Shown here: positions 10,615 to 19,989 of the stretch, piece by piece | Layout of the letters: each line of letters begins with the position of its first letter | Numbering within the stretch: the stretch's first letter is position 1 | Assembly (NCBI RefSeq): GCF_021440515.1 | Contig: NZ_JAKCMV010000041.1 | Location: 1 to 64,000, forward strand | From: Enterobacter asburiae | GTDB taxonomy: Bacteria; Pseudomonadota; Gammaproteobacteria; Enterobacterales; Enterobacteriaceae | Length of the DNA: 64,000 nt | Direction: 5' to 3' | Notes under the pieces: generated by a model | The model's input: the letters and a program-made list of their open reading frames with translations, nothing else | Told to the model about the DNA's origin: nothing | Databases searched by the model: none | Position numbers and translations under genes: made by a program

Positions 10615-11250
10615 TCAGCTGTTTGACGAGTCGTGTTTAACTAAAGGAGCCAGCCGCGTTGCCATCCAGTCGGCAATAAACGGCTGCGCATCGCGATTGG
10701 GGTGAATACCGTCGTCCTGCATCCACTGGGGTTTGAGATAGACCTCTTCCATGAAAAATGGCAGCAGCGGAATATCAAACTCTTTGGCAAGCTTAGGGTA
10801 AATCGCGCTAAAGGCTTCATTATACCGACGACCGTAGTTGGCAGGCAGACGAATTTGCATCAGCAGCGGTTTGGCGTTCGCGGCCTTGATGTCCTGCAAA
10901 ATGGTGCGCAGCGTTTGCTCCGTTTGCTGAGGCTGGAAGCCGCGTAACCCGTCGTTACCGCCCAGCTCCACCAGCACCCAGCGCGGCTGATGCTGTTTGA
11001 GCAGGGCAGGCAGGCGCGACAGACCCTGCTGCGAGGTATCGCCGCTGATGCTGGCGTTGATAACGGTCGTTTTGGCCTGCCATTTATCGTTGAGCAGCGC
11101 AGGCCACGCGGCGGTGGCCGCCATGCGATAACCCGCGCTCAGGCTGTCGCCCAGAACCAGTAACGTATCCGCCGCTGCCGCGCGGAAGGTCATCAGAATC
11201 AAAAAAAGGAAGGGCAAATGCCAGCGGAAAACATTGTTGAAGTTCATCAT
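10615..11250 (-). CDS. tesA: Periplasmic acyl-CoA thioesterase I / lysophospholipase L1 TesA
   Basis: This SGNH-family lipolytic enzyme of 211 residues has a signal peptide ending TFRAAA (about residue 26). The GDSL serine is at residue 36, and block V carries DGIHPN with the catalytic Asp and His. The start MMNFNNVF at 11250 is the E. coli start; the frame extends 10 codons further but without support. Its 5' end overlaps the 5' end of the divergent ybbA by 33 bases, so each promoter must lie inside or beyond the neighbour's first codons. Confidence 0.97.
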   Translation of the reverse strand: MMNFNNVFRWHLPFLFLILMTFRAAAADTLLVLGDSLSAGYRMAATAAWPALLNDKWQAKTTVINASISGDTSQQGLSRLPALLKQHQPRWVLVELGGNDGLRGFQPQQTEQTLRTILQDIKAANAKPLLMQIRLPANYGRRYNEAFSAIYPKLAKEFDIPLLPFFMEEVYLKPQWMQDDGIHPNRDAQPFIADWMATRLAPLVKHDSSNS

Positions 11251-11904
11251 CTTAAGAAGTCCGTGGGTCAGGGGGAACACCAGTTGTCCATCCTCACCGG
11301 AGTTGAACTGGTTGTCAAACGCGCTGAAAGCATTGCGCTGATCGGCGAGTCGGGTTCCGGTAAATCCACGCTGCTGGCGATTTTAGCCGGGCTGGATGAC
11401 GGCAGCAGCGGCGAGGTGAATCTTGTCGGCAAGCCGCTGCACGCGCTGGACGAAGAGGCGCGCGCCGCCCTGCGGGCCAGACATATCGGCTTTGTTTTTC
11501 AGTCCTTCATGCTCATTCCTACGCTTAATGCGCTGGAAAACGTCGAGCTGCCCGGCCTGCTGCGCGGGGAAAATACCCGCGAAAGCCGGGAACATGCCAA
11601 AGCGCTGCTGGAACAGCTCGGGCTGGGCAAGCGCCTTGACCACCTTCCGGCGCAGCTCTCCGGCGGCGAGCAGCAGCGCGTGGCGCTGGCGCGCGCGTTT
11701 AACGGTCGTCCGGAGGTGCTGTTTGCCGATGAGCCGACCGGCAACCTCGATCGCCAGACCGGGGACAAGATCGCCGATCTGCTGTTCTCGCTTAACCGCG
11801 AGCACGGCACCACGCTGATTCTGGTGACGCACGATCCGCAGCTCGCCGCCCGCTGCGACCGCCGCCTGCGTCTGGTGAACGGCCTGCTCCAGGAGGAAGC
11901 ATGA
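11218..11904 (+). CDS. ybbA: ABC transporter ATP-binding protein YbbA
   Basis: The 228-residue ATPase is of the MacB/LolD type. Walker A is GESGSGKST (43-51), with LSGGEQQR, the Walker B FADEPTGNLD block and a terminal VTHD. It partners the YbbP permease encoded next. By family it should drive a mechanotransmission-type process, extracting or moving a lipid or periplasmic substrate rather than pumping across the membrane; in E. coli YbbAP has been linked to hydrophobic compound or lipid handling with TesA. It is coupled to ybbP by an ATGA overlap. Confidence 0.94.
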   Translation: MPAENIVEVHHLKKSVGQGEHQLSILTGVELVVKRAESIALIGESGSGKSTLLAILAGLDDGSSGEVNLVGKPLHALDEEARAALRARHIGFVFQSFMLIPTLNALENVELPGLLRGENTRESREHAKALLEQLGLGKRLDHLPAQLSGGEQQRVALARAFNGRPEVLFADEPTGNLDRQTGDKIADLLFSLNREHGTTLILVTHDPQLAARCDRRLRLVNGLLQEEA

Positions 11905-14315
11905 TAGCCCGCTGGTTCTGGCGCGAATGGCGATCGCCTTCGCTGCTGATCGTCTGGCTGGCGCTAAGCCTCGCGGTGGCCTGCGTGCTGGCGCTCGGCA
12001 GCATCAGCGATCGCATGGAGAAAGGCCTAAGCCAGCAAAGCCGTGAATTTATGGCCGGTGACCGGGCGCTGCAAAGCTCGCGTACCGTGCCCGCCGCCTG
12101 GATTGACGAGGCGCGCAAGCAGGGGCTGAAGGTCGGAGAGCAGATTACGTTCCAGACCATGACCTTTGCCGCCGACACGCCGCAGCTGGCGAGCGTGAAG
12201 GCCGTGGATGATATCTACCCGATGTACGGCGAGCTGCAAACCAGCCCGCCGGGGCTGAAGCCCGAGCCCGGCACGGTGCTGCTCGCCCCGCGCCTGATGG
12301 CGCTGCTGAACCTGAAAGCGGGCGACAGCATTGACGTCGGGGACGCGACGCTCAAAATTGCAGGGGAGGTGGTGCAGGAGCCGGACTCGGGCTTTAACCC
12401 GTTCCAGCTTGCGCCGCGCCTGCTGATGAACACCGCTGACGTGGCGAAAACCAACGCCGTGCAGCCGGGCAGCCGCGTGACCTGGCGCTATAAGTTTGGC
12501 GGCACGCCCGCACAGCTCGACGCGTACGAGAAATGGCTGCTGCCGCAGTTAAAACCGGAGCATCGCTGGTACGGGCTGGAGCAGGACGAAGGGGCGCTGG
12601 GCAAATCCCTTGAGCGTTCCCAGCAGTTCCTGCTGCTCTCGGCGCTGCTCACCCTGCTGCTTGCCGTGGCGGCCGTCGCGGTGGCGATGGGGCACTACTG
12701 CCGCAGCCGCTACGATCTGGTCGCTATCCTCAAAACCCTCGGGGCGGGCAGGGCGCAGCTGCGCAAGCTGATTGTCGGCCAGTGGCTAATGGTGCTGGCG
12801 CTGGCGGCGGCGACCGGCGGCGCGATGGGGCTGCTGTTTGAAAAGGCGCTAATGGTGCTGCTTAAACCGGTGCTGCCCGCCGCGCTGCCGCCCGCGAGCC
12901 TCTGGCCGTGGCTGTGGGCGGTAGGGGCGATGGTGGTAATTTCCCTGCTGGTGGGGCTGCGCCCTTATCGCCTGCTGCTCGCCACGCAGCCGCTGCGCGT
13001 TCTGCGTCGCGACGTGGTTGCCAGCGTCTGGCCGCTGAAATATTACCTGCCCGCTATTGTGGCGGTCACGGTCGGGCTGCTTGCCTGGCTGATGGGCGGG
13101 AGCACGCTGCTGTGGGCGGTGCTGGCGGGGGCGGTAGTCCTGGCGCTGCTGTGCGGCGTAGTGGGCTGGCTGCTACTTAACGTGCTGAAAACGCTCACCG
13201 TCAAATCGCTGCCCGTGCGCCTGGCGGTAAACCGTCTGCTGCGCCAGCCGTGGTCGACGCTGAGCCAGCTTTCTGCGTTCTCGCTGTCGTTTATGCTGCT
13301 GGCGCTGCTGCTGGTGCTGCGCGGCGATCTGCTCGACCGCTGGCAGCAGCAGCTGCCGCCGGAAAGCCCGAACTATTTCCTGATCAACATCGCCCCGGAG
13401 CAGGTGACGCCGCTGAAAGCGTTTCTCTCTGAGCACCACATCGTGCCGGAGTCGTTTTACCCGATCGTTCGCGCCCGTCTGACGCAAATCAACGGCCAGT
13501 CGACGGAGGGCAATAAAGACGAGTCGCTTAACCGCGAGCTGAACCTGACCTGGCAGGATAAACGCCCGGATCACAATCCGATTGTCGCCGGAACCTGGCC
13601 GCCGAAGGCCGGAGAAGTGTCGATAGAGGAGGGGCTGGCGAAGCGTCTGAACATCGGGCTGGGAGACAGCGTGACCTTTACCGGCGATACCCAGGATTTC
13701 AGCGCTAAAGTGACCAGCCTGCGCAAGGTTGACTGGGAGAGCCTGCGGCCAAACTTCTTCTTCATCTTCCCTACGGGGGCGCTGGACGGGCAGCCGCAGA
13801 GCTGGCTGACCAGCTTCCGCTGGGAGAACGGCAACGGGATGCTGACCCAGCTTAACCGCGAGTTCCCGACCGTCAGCCTGCTGGATATCGGCGCGATCCT
13901 CAAACAGGTCGGGCAGGTGCTGGAGCAGGTGAGTCGGGCGCTGGAGGTGATGGTGGTGCTGGTAACGATCTGCGGCGTGCTGTTGCTGCTGGCGCAGGTG
14001 CAGGTTGGGATGCGCCAGCGCCATCAGGAGCTGGTGGTTTACCGCACGCTCGGCGCGGGCAAGCGGCTGCTGCGCACCACGCTGTGGTGTGAGTTCGCCC
14101 TCCTCGGGCTGGTGGCGGGGCTGGTGGCGGCCATCGGCGCGGAAACGGCGCTGGCGGTATTGCAGACCCGAGTGTTCGACTTCCCGTGGGAACCTGACTG
14201 GCGTCTGTGGATTACGCTGCCAATCTGCGGCGCGGTGCTGCTCTCCCTGTGCGGCGGCTGGCTGGGGACGCGCCTGTTAAAAGGCAAAGCGCTGTTCCGT
14301 CAGTTTGTCAGTTAG
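11901..14315 (+). CDS. ybbP: ABC transporter permease YbbP (FtsX/MacB superfamily)
   Basis: The 804-residue inner-membrane permease matches the E. coli length. The N-terminal helix (about 15-37) is followed by a large periplasmic domain, then two FtsX-like membrane blocks (about 245-440 and 670-795) separated by a second periplasmic domain. The repeated architecture resembles LolC/E-type permeases duplicated in one chain. It overlaps ybbA by 4 bases (ATGA) and shares its promoter. A GC-rich, strongly biased composition fits its neighbours. The exact substrate is not deducible from sequence. Confidence 0.93.
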   Translation: MIARWFWREWRSPSLLIVWLALSLAVACVLALGSISDRMEKGLSQQSREFMAGDRALQSSRTVPAAWIDEARKQGLKVGEQITFQTMTFAADTPQLASVKAVDDIYPMYGELQTSPPGLKPEPGTVLLAPRLMALLNLKAGDSIDVGDATLKIAGEVVQEPDSGFNPFQLAPRLLMNTADVAKTNAVQPGSRVTWRYKFGGTPAQLDAYEKWLLPQLKPEHRWYGLEQDEGALGKSLERSQQFLLLSALLTLLLAVAAVAVAMGHYCRSRYDLVAILKTLGAGRAQLRKLIVGQWLMVLALAAATGGAMGLLFEKALMVLLKPVLPAALPPASLWPWLWAVGAMVVISLLVGLRPYRLLLATQPLRVLRRDVVASVWPLKYYLPAIVAVTVGLLAWLMGGSTLLWAVLAGAVVLALLCGVVGWLLLNVLKTLTVKSLPVRLAVNRLLRQPWSTLSQLSAFSLSFMLLALLLVLRGDLLDRWQQQLPPESPNYFLINIAPEQVTPLKAFLSEHHIVPESFYPIVRARLTQINGQSTEGNKDESLNRELNLTWQDKRPDHNPIVAGTWPPKAGEVSIEEGLAKRLNIGLGDSVTFTGDTQDFSAKVTSLRKVDWESLRPNFFFIFPTGALDGQPQSWLTSFRWENGNGMLTQLNREFPTVSLLDIGAILKQVGQVLEQVSRALEVMVVLVTICGVLLLLAQVQVGMRQRHQELVVYRTLGAGKRLLRTTLWCEFALLGLVAGLVAAIGAETALAVLQTRVFDFPWEPDWRLWITLPICGAVLLSLCGGWLGTRLLKGKALFRQFVS

Positions 14316-14328
14316 TTCAATACCGTGA

Positions 14329-14364
14329 TGATTACGCACCGGTTTATATGCTGGTGCGTAATCA
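14329..14364. promoter_or_regulatory. 12-bp perfect inverted repeat upstream of the porin
   Basis: TGATTACGCACC (14329-14340) and GGTGCGTAATCA (14353-14364) are exact reverse complements with a 12-base loop. There is no T-run after either arm, so a simple terminator is unlikely, though it lies 14 bases past the ybbP stop. It could be an operator or an RNA hairpin ahead of the porin. Confidence 0.6.
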
Positions 14365-14496
14365 CTTAACAGCACAAATCGATAATACCCCCTATTTTAG
14401 TAGCACAAATCATTAAAAACCCGCCCACACAGACTGGTTAATTCCAGTTAATATTTACGCGCTAATTTTTAGCTGCGTGTTTCTCAAGGAAAAATA

Positions 14497-15642
14497 ATGA
14501 CTATAAAAAAAACAGCGCTGGCGGCAACGATCGGCGCGGCAGTGGCATTAACGTCTTTCGCAACGCAAGCGGAAATCACTGTTCTTAAACAAGATCCTCA
14601 GGCGGGCGATCCGCTGAGCCGTTTAAACTTCACCGTTGGCGGCAGTATCCGTCCACAGTTCCAGAACATGACCGGCGATGACGGTAAAAACAGCTACAAG
14701 CGCAACGGCTTTGACGGCGGTACCCGTTTCCGTTTCGCGGCTGATTATTACCTGTTTGATGACATCAGCTGGGTGAGCTACTACGAGCTGGGCGTGAACA
14801 TTCCTGCGCAGTTCAACTGGGATCACCACTACGCTGAAGGCGCACACGACACCTCTCGTCGTATGCTTTACACCGGTCTGAAGAGCGATACCTGGGGTAC
14901 GCTGACCTTCGGTCAACAGAACAGCGTTTACTATGATGTGGTTGGCGCGAAAACCGATATCTGGGACTACGACATGATTGGTCAGGCTCCAGGTAACGGC
15001 ATCAACGGCGACTACGACGGCTCTTATCGTTCACGCAAGATGCTGAAATATAAGAAAACCGTGGGCGATGCTGACATTTATGCATCCTACCTGTTTGAAG
15101 ACAGCGAATACCTGCCGGGCAACGGCCTGCGCTACAAGCGTAAAGGCGGCGGTTCACTGGGTCTGGATTACCACCTGACCACCGACCTGACCTGGGGCGC
15201 AGCATGGAACTACACCCGTGCGGACATGCGTAACCCGGACAACGGCGACAGCAAGGCTTATGACCAGAACATCCTCGGTACAGCGCTGAGCTGGACGCCG
15301 GATAACTGGACCTTCTCCGCCGGCGGCGGCTGGTATCAGAACTTCCTGACCACCAAAAAAGTGTCCACCAACGACTACTTTGCCGGTGACGCATGGGGTA
15401 TTGAGTACTTCGCGGGCTACAAATTCCCAATCGGCCAGTATGCGGTTAAATCCATCCAGCCTTACTTCATGGGCGATCGCATCGAGTACGTGAACGGTCG
15501 TAACTACCAGCGTATCGACAACGGCGTGGGTATCAGCTTCCAGCTGGACTACGGCTTCCGTGTGGATTACGAGCACGTGTTCACGTCAAGCACCGACAAC
15601 CTGGGCGATATGAACCTGGTGCGTCTGCGCTACGACTTCTAA
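14497..15642 (+). CDS. Outer-membrane general porin (OmpC/OmpF-like superfamily)
   Basis: The 381-residue precursor has a signal peptide cleaved after ATQA (residue 25). The mature chain is rich in alternating aromatic beta strands and ends in phenylalanine (RLRYDF), the assembly signal of outer-membrane barrels. Stretches such as GLKSDTWGTLTFGQ and YDVVGAKTDIWDYD correspond to the strand 4 / loop 3 region of trimeric porins. It is not OmpC or OmpF itself; I do not recognise a specific name. AAGGA precedes the ATG. It occupies the place where E. coli K-12 has rhsD, so it is accessory relative to that strain. Confidence 0.8.
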   Translation: MTIKKTALAATIGAAVALTSFATQAEITVLKQDPQAGDPLSRLNFTVGGSIRPQFQNMTGDDGKNSYKRNGFDGGTRFRFAADYYLFDDISWVSYYELGVNIPAQFNWDHHYAEGAHDTSRRMLYTGLKSDTWGTLTFGQQNSVYYDVVGAKTDIWDYDMIGQAPGNGINGDYDGSYRSRKMLKYKKTVGDADIYASYLFEDSEYLPGNGLRYKRKGGGSLGLDYHLTTDLTWGAAWNYTRADMRNPDNGDSKAYDQNILGTALSWTPDNWTFSAGGGWYQNFLTTKKVSTNDYFAGDAWGIEYFAGYKFPIGQYAVKSIQPYFMGDRIEYVNGRNYQRIDNGVGISFQLDYGFRVDYEHVFTSSTDNLGDMNLVRLRYDF

Positions 15643-15678
15643 GCCGTCATGTTGGGTGCGGTCTGATGCCCTCACCCT

Positions 15679-15768
15679 GACCCTCTCCCACGGGGAGAGG
15701 GAACAAACATTAAAAACGGCAACCTGGGTTGCCGTTTTGCTTTTACCTCACCACCCGGCTTTCTTTTA
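15679..15768. repeat. Composite intergenic repeat block (copy 2) with bidirectional terminator
   Basis: It contains CCCTCTCCC and GGGAGAGGG arms, then the hairpin AAAACGGCAAC/GTTGCCGTTTT (15713-15738), then CCACCCGGCTTTCTTTT. This is the block of 85-176 again. The stem pair A-T of copy 1 is G-C here on both arms, a compensatory change. It sits between the convergent porin and selU genes and probably terminates both. Confidence 0.75.
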
Positions 15769-16836
15769 GCGATTAAGCCAGTCGGCGACCTCGCCGTACG
15801 TCCCGCGATACACAATCTTCTCCGCCTTTTTCTCCAGCTGATAGCCGTACATCGGGTCGTAATAGTCTTCCAGAAGCGGCGCAAGCCAGGTGAAGTGCGC
15901 GTCGGTGCTGCCGGTGCGCTGCTGATCTGCGAGCGCGGAATCTAACAGCGCGGTGAACTCCGCATACCGTTGCAGCCCCAGACGGCGGCGGATGGCGTAC
16001 AGGCCGTGGTGCAGATACTCGCTGTACTCTTTCCAGCCCGCTTCCTCGCCGTACGCCGCGGAAAAATCCGCCCACATATGGTCGAAATACTCCTCGCGCA
16101 GGCGCTCAAGGCGGATATCAAACGGATCCTCGACAACCACAATCGGGGCCTCAACCATGCGGTCGCGCAGGCACTCCGGCAGGTGGTTGGAGCCGATCAT
16201 CCGGCCTTCGTCTTCCAGCACCCAGCGCGCCGCGTCTTTTTTAAGCAGCGCGACGGCAAGGTGGTTTTCAAAGCTCGCCTGGGAAAGCTGCGGCGTCAGC
16301 GTGCGGCCAAACGACGAGCCGCGATGGTGCGCCAGCCCTTCCAGATCCACGCCCTGAGCGTGCTGTTTCACCAGCAGCGTCTTGCCGCTGCCCGTGCAGC
16401 CGCCAATCAACACCATCGGCTTTTGCACCTGCTCCTCGGTGGCGCGCATCGCCGCCTGGCGCAGCATCTTATAGCCGCCTTTAACCAGCGGATACTCAAC
16501 GCCCGCCGCTTTCAGCCAGGCCTGGGTGATGTGCGAGCGCTGGCCGCCGCGGGCGCAGCAGAGATAGCCGTCCGGATGTTGCAGACACGCATCGCGCCAG
16601 GCGGCGATCCGATCCTCACGGGTCTGGCCGTTCACCAGGCTGTGACCGAGCGCCAGCGCGGCCTCTGGCCCCTGGCGTTTATAGCAGGTGCCCACGGCGG
16701 CGCGTTCGTCGTCGTTCATCAGCGGCAGGTTAAGGGCGGCGGGCATCGCGCCCTGTGCAAATTCGATCGGCGCGCGAACGTCGATTAAAGGGGTATCGGA
16801 CGCGAGGATCGCGCGATAGTCCGTTCCATCGTTCAT
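15766..16836 (-). CDS. selU: tRNA 2-selenouridine synthase SelU (YbbB)
   Basis: The 356-residue enzyme converts 2-thiouridine at tRNA position 34 to 2-selenouridine through a geranylated intermediate, using selenophosphate. An N-terminal rhodanese domain carries the CCARGGQRS loop (93-101) with the reactive cysteine. The C-terminal half has a P-loop GGCTGSGKT (145-153). The E. coli protein is 364 residues. It is a single-gene unit between the repeat block and purK, both on the minus strand. Confidence 0.95.
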   Translation of the reverse strand: MNDGTDYRAILASDTPLIDVRAPIEFAQGAMPAALNLPLMNDDERAAVGTCYKRQGPEAALALGHSLVNGQTREDRIAAWRDACLQHPDGYLCCARGGQRSHITQAWLKAAGVEYPLVKGGYKMLRQAAMRATEEQVQKPMVLIGGCTGSGKTLLVKQHAQGVDLEGLAHHRGSSFGRTLTPQLSQASFENHLAVALLKKDAARWVLEDEGRMIGSNHLPECLRDRMVEAPIVVVEDPFDIRLERLREEYFDHMWADFSAAYGEEAGWKEYSEYLHHGLYAIRRRLGLQRYAEFTALLDSALADQQRTGSTDAHFTWLAPLLEDYYDPMYGYQLEKKAEKIVYRGTYGEVADWLNR

Positions 16837-16920
16837 GGTTATTCCAGAAGAAAACTAAGCAGCAATGGGCGGGATTGTACGCCGGGGAAAGGGGAGGTCA
16901 ACTCCCCGGCGGAAGGCGGG

Positions 16921-17988
16921 CTATTTAAGCTTTGACTGCGCCCAGACAATACCGCTCGCGTATTCTGGCGGCAGCAGCGGCACGATGGCCTCCAGCGTGG
17001 CGCTCAGGCGGTCGGTATCGGTGTCGTTCAGGTTGAGATGACCCACCTTACGACCCGGACGCACCTCTTTGTCGTACCAGTGCAGATGCACCAGCGGCAG
17101 CTTCAGCCAGGCGTAGTTCAGATCGGTGCCGATCAGGTTGATCATCACCGACGGGCTGTTCACCACCGGCTGCGGCAGCGGCAGGTCGGTAATGGCGCGC
17201 AGGTGCAGCTCGAACTGGCTAATGGACGCGCCGTTCTGGGTCCAGTGGCCGCTGTTGTGTACGCGCGGCGCCAGCTCGTTGATCAGCAGCCCGGCAGGGG
17301 TGACAAAGCACTCCATCGCCATCACGCCCACGTAGCCGAGTTCATGCATGATGGCAGAGAGCATCTCTTCCGCCTGCGCCTGCTGCCCGGCATTGGCCTG
17401 CGGGAAGGCGACGCTGGTGCGTAGAATGCCGTCCTGATGCAGGTTGTGGGTCAGCGGATAGAACACGGTGCTGCCGTCGTGAGCGCGCGCACCCACCAGC
17501 GACACTTCGCCGCTAAAGTTAATGCCCTGCTCAACGATGCACTCGCCGTAGCAGTCGTCCGGGAGTTCAGCGATCTCGTTCTCACGCAGGCGCCACTGGC
17601 CGCGACCGTCGTAACCGCCCACGCGGCGTTTGACGATAGCCAGCTCGCCCAGCATGGCGAAGACGTCATTCCACTCGCTTTTATCGGACAGGAGCTGCCA
17701 CGGCGCGGTCGGCAGGCCGAGCTTATCGAACAGCTGCTTTTGCGTCAGGCGGTCGGCGATGATTGGGAAAACGTCGCGGTTCACAAAGGCGTTATGACGC
17801 GCCAGCTCGCGGGTCAGCGCGGTTTCCGGCCAGCGTTCGATTTCGGCGGTGATCACGCTCTGGTGAAACGGCACGGCTTCCGGCTCCGCGTCCAGCCCGA
17901 CGGGCCAGACGGCAATGCCCAGCGGCTCGCCGGCCTGGCGCAGCATCCGGCCTAACTGACCGTTACCGAGGACGCAAACCTGCTTCAT
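16921..17988 (-). CDS. purK: N5-carboxyaminoimidazole ribonucleotide synthase PurK
   Basis: The 355-residue ATP-grasp enzyme converts AIR, ATP and bicarbonate to N5-CAIR in purine synthesis. The N-terminal dinucleotide-like loop is [10 protein letters not shown], and the ATP-grasp centre includes [13 protein letters not shown] and [23 protein letters not shown] with the Mg ligands. Its start overlaps the purE stop by 4 bases (17985-17988), so translation is coupled. It is controlled from the purE promoter with its PurR box. Confidence 0.97.
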   Translation of the reverse strand: MKQVCVLGNGQLGRMLRQAGEPLGIAVWPVGLDAEPEAVPFHQSVITAEIERWPETALTRELARHNAFVNRDVFPIIADRLTQKQLFDKLGLPTAPWQLLSDKSEWNDVFAMLGELAIVKRRVGGYDGRGQWRLRENEIAELPDDCYGECIVEQGINFSGEVSLVGARAHDGSTVFYPLTHNLHQDGILRTSVAFPQANAGQQAQAEEMLSAIMHELGYVGVMAMECFVTPAGLLINELAPRVHNSGHWTQNGASISQFELHLRAITDLPLPQPVVNSPSVMINLIGTDLNYAWLKLPLVHLHWYDKEVRPGRKVGHLNLNDTDTDRLSATLEAIVPLLPPEYASGIVWAQSKLK

Positions 17989-18494
17989 GCCTCACCTCGC
18001 GGATCCGGGTTATCCAGCACCTCGTCGGTCTGGGCTTTACGCCAGTCCGCCAGACGCTGATGCAGTTCGCTATCGTGGGTGGCCAGAATTTGCGCGGCGA
18101 GCAGCGCGGCGTTGGCGGCACCGGCTTTGCCAATCGCCAGCGTACCGACGGGAATACCGCGCGGCATCTGAACAATAGAGTAGAGGCTGTCGACACCGCT
18201 CAGCGCGGCGCTCTGTACCGGGACGCCCAGTACCGGCACCAGCGTTTTGGCGGCAATCATGCCAGGCAGATGTGCTGCGCCGCCCGCGCCCGCGATAATC
18301 ACCTCGTAGCCGTTCTCTTCGGCGCTTTCGGCGAAGCTGAACAGCTTATCGGGGGTGCGGTGTGCAGAAACCACTTCAACGTGGTGCGGAACATTCAGGA
18401 TTTCGAAGATTTCGGCGGCGAACTGCATGGTAGCCCAGTCGCTTTTGGACCCCATCACGATGGCGACACGCGCCGGATTATTGCGGGAAGACAT
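17985..18494 (-). CDS. purE: N5-carboxyaminoimidazole ribonucleotide mutase PurE
   Basis: The 169-residue class I PurE interconverts N5-CAIR and CAIR. The phosphate-binding loop GSKSDW is at 15-20, and the active histidine H45 lies in SAHRTP. A glycine/alanine-rich [11 protein letters not shown] loop follows. The frame extends to 18566, but the ATG at 18494 gives the exact E. coli length and start ([10 protein letters not shown]). It is first gene of purEK. Confidence 0.97.
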   Translation of the reverse strand: MSSRNNPARVAIVMGSKSDWATMQFAAEIFEILNVPHHVEVVSAHRTPDKLFSFAESAEENGYEVIIAGAGGAAHLPGMIAAKTLVPVLGVPVQSAALSGVDSLYSIVQMPRGIPVGTLAIGKAGAANAALLAAQILATHDSELHQRLADWRKAQTDEVLDNPDPRGEA

Positions 18495-18565
18495 GCGTCT
18501 TAAAACTCCTGTGGTGCGAAACACACTGCTTTCGAGGGCACAGAGAATAGCATGTAATACCGGCA

Positions 18566-18581
18566 AGGAAAACGGTTGCGC
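18566..18581 (-). promoter_or_regulatory. PurR operator of purEK
   Basis: On the minus strand it reads GCGCAACCGTTTTCCT, a close match to the PurR consensus ACGCAAACGTTTTCNT. It lies about 72 bases upstream of the purE start, as in E. coli, so guanine/hypoxanthine repression through PurR is expected. Confidence 0.88.
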
Positions 18582-18618
18582 GGTTAAAACTTAAGCCGTT
18601 GGCGACGCGATGACATAA

Positions 18619-18645
18619 CAAAACAGACCGCATTTGGGCGGTCTG
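18619..18645 (-). terminator. Rho-independent terminator after the 61-residue exported protein
   Basis: The stem ACAGACCGC/GCGGTCTGT has a 6-base loop. Read on the minus strand it is followed by TTTTGTTA. It lies just downstream of the stop at 18658. Confidence 0.75.
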
Positions 18646-18657
18646 TTTAGCGGGGTT

Positions 18658-18843
18658 TTACTGAAGATTACCTGCGGTCAGGTTCTTTTTATCGAAGGCG
18701 TGTCCGACATCGATATGGTTCACCATGCTGGTGTCGAGATTCGAACCCGCTTCCGGGGTGGCGACGTGTTTCTCTGCCGCCATCGCGCCCGTTGACAGGA
18801 CAGCCGTCAGAAGCAGGGCGCTCGCGATGCTGATATTTTTCAT
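18658..18843 (-). CDS. Small exported protein of unknown function (61 aa)
   Basis: The 61-residue precursor starts MKNISIASALLLTAVLS and has a clear signal peptide ending GAMA (about residue 22). The mature part is about 39 residues, polar, without cysteine, and includes TSMVNHIDVGHAFDKKN. The ATG at 18843 is preceded by AAGGAAAAGAGA; an upstream in-frame ATG (18864) is less likely. It lies downstream of the DUF1471-type gene on the same strand and ends at a good terminator. I do not recognise the family; the periplasm is the likely location. Confidence 0.65.
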   Translation of the reverse strand: MKNISIASALLLTAVLSTGAMAAEKHVATPEAGSNLDTSMVNHIDVGHAFDKKNLTAGNLQ

Positions 18844-18912
18844 TCTCTTTTCCTTCTTTATCATCTTGTCGCTGTCGCGCGTCTGTTTCCTGGCGGCACG
18901 GCAATCAGGGGA

Positions 18913-19122
18913 TTATTTAGTCAGTTCGGCAGTCATGTGAACGCGGTTGTTGAACTGCGCGCTGGTGATTTTATAAGAGGCACCTTCCTGCGCTGCCTGG
19001 GCCGCGATTTTGGCTTCTGCGCGGTCAAGGGTGGACGCTGTTGCGCTCACGCTTTGAGCGAAAGAACCGAAAGAGATCAGAGACAGAGCGGCAACTGCAA
19101 CGAAAGTTTTGATGGATTTCAT
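18913..19122 (-). CDS. DUF1471 (YdgH/BhsA/McbA-like) periplasmic protein
   Basis: The 69-residue protein has a signal peptide ending SFGSFA (about residue 22). The mature domain carries the family signature, an alanine-rich helix (AKIAAQAAQEGASYKI) and a final beta strand with NNRVHMTAELTK. Members such as BhsA and McbA are induced by stress and affect biofilm or outer-membrane properties. The ATG at 19122 has AAGGA upstream; the longer frame to 19194 lacks support. It is in the same orientation as the small gene at 18658, 69 bases away, but the two may be separate units. Confidence 0.85.
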   Translation of the reverse strand: MKSIKTFVAVAALSLISFGSFAQSVSATASTLDRAEAKIAAQAAQEGASYKITSAQFNNRVHMTAELTK

Positions 19123-19263
19123 GGTCGTATTCCTTAAGTGGTTTGTCTTGGGTAGGGCATGTTGCCCTGATGTGATAAATAATAGACCCACCACGGACTG
19201 GTTAAAATCGAAACAATTTGCCGATATCGTTCAAAAAATTAGAATGAGTATTGCGCTGGATAT

Positions 19264-19986
19264 TCAGAAGGGAAAGGCGATGAGCTCGACGTTTTCAGGC
19301 GTGACTTTGATCATCGATCCTTCGCTGTGCCACGCACCCAGAACCACGCGATGCGCGGGCTTGCCGTTGGCTGTCAGGCTGTGAACGTCGGGTCGATGGG
19401 TGTGACCGTGGAGCAGCCACTGGACGCGGTGCTTTTCCATGACGTTCACCACCGCCTGCGGGTTAACGTCCATGATGGTCATGGATTTGCTGCTGTTGGC
19501 GGCTTTGCTGCCCGCGCGCATCTTCGCCGCAATACGGCTGCGGATAAACAGCGGCAGGGCCAGGAACAGCATCTGGATCCAGGGGGTGTGGACTTTGGCG
19601 CGAAACGCCAGATAGCCGGTATCGTCGGTGCAGAGCGTATCGCCGTGCATGATCAGCACCTGGCGGCCATAGAGGTCGAGCACCTGTTCTTCCGGCAGCA
19701 GCGTCATGCCGCTTTCGCGGGCGTAGCGCTTGCCGAGCAGGAAATCGCGGTTGCCGTGAATGAAGTAGCAGGGGACGCCGGAATCCGCGAGCGCCTTCAG
19801 GGCGGCGGCGATGTCACGGTGCAGCGGGTTAGGATCGTCATCGCCGATCCAGGCTTCAAAGAGGTCGCCGAGAATGTAGAGCGCGTCGGCGCTTTTCGCT
19901 TCACCGCGTAAAAAACGCAGAAAACCGGCGGTAATCGCCGGTTCTTCTGTTTGCAGATGCAGATCCGCAATAAAGAGTGTCGCCAC
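19264..19986 (-). CDS. lpxH: UDP-2,3-diacylglucosamine hydrolase LpxH
   Basis: The 240-residue, peripheral inner-membrane metallophosphoesterase cleaves UDP-2,3-diacylglucosamine to lipid X and UMP in lipid A synthesis. The Mn-binding motifs are visible: D8-L-H10, [16 protein letters not shown] and HGHTHRP. The length equals E. coli LpxH. It starts 3 bases after the ppiB stop, so the two are one unit, as in E. coli. Confidence 0.97.
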   Translation of the reverse strand: MATLFIADLHLQTEEPAITAGFLRFLRGEAKSADALYILGDLFEAWIGDDDPNPLHRDIAAALKALADSGVPCYFIHGNRDFLLGKRYARESGMTLLPEEQVLDLYGRQVLIMHGDTLCTDDTGYLAFRAKVHTPWIQMLFLALPLFIRSRIAAKMRAGSKAANSSKSMTIMDVNPQAVVNVMEKHRVQWLLHGHTHRPDVHSLTANGKPAHRVVLGAWHSEGSMIKVTPENVELIAFPF

Positions 19987-19989
19987 GAA

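Noticed and set aside
12027..14024. Several long reverse-strand frames inside ybbP
   Set aside because: They are shadows caused by high GC and strong codon bias of ybbP; their translations are low-complexity and Arg/Gln/His-rich.
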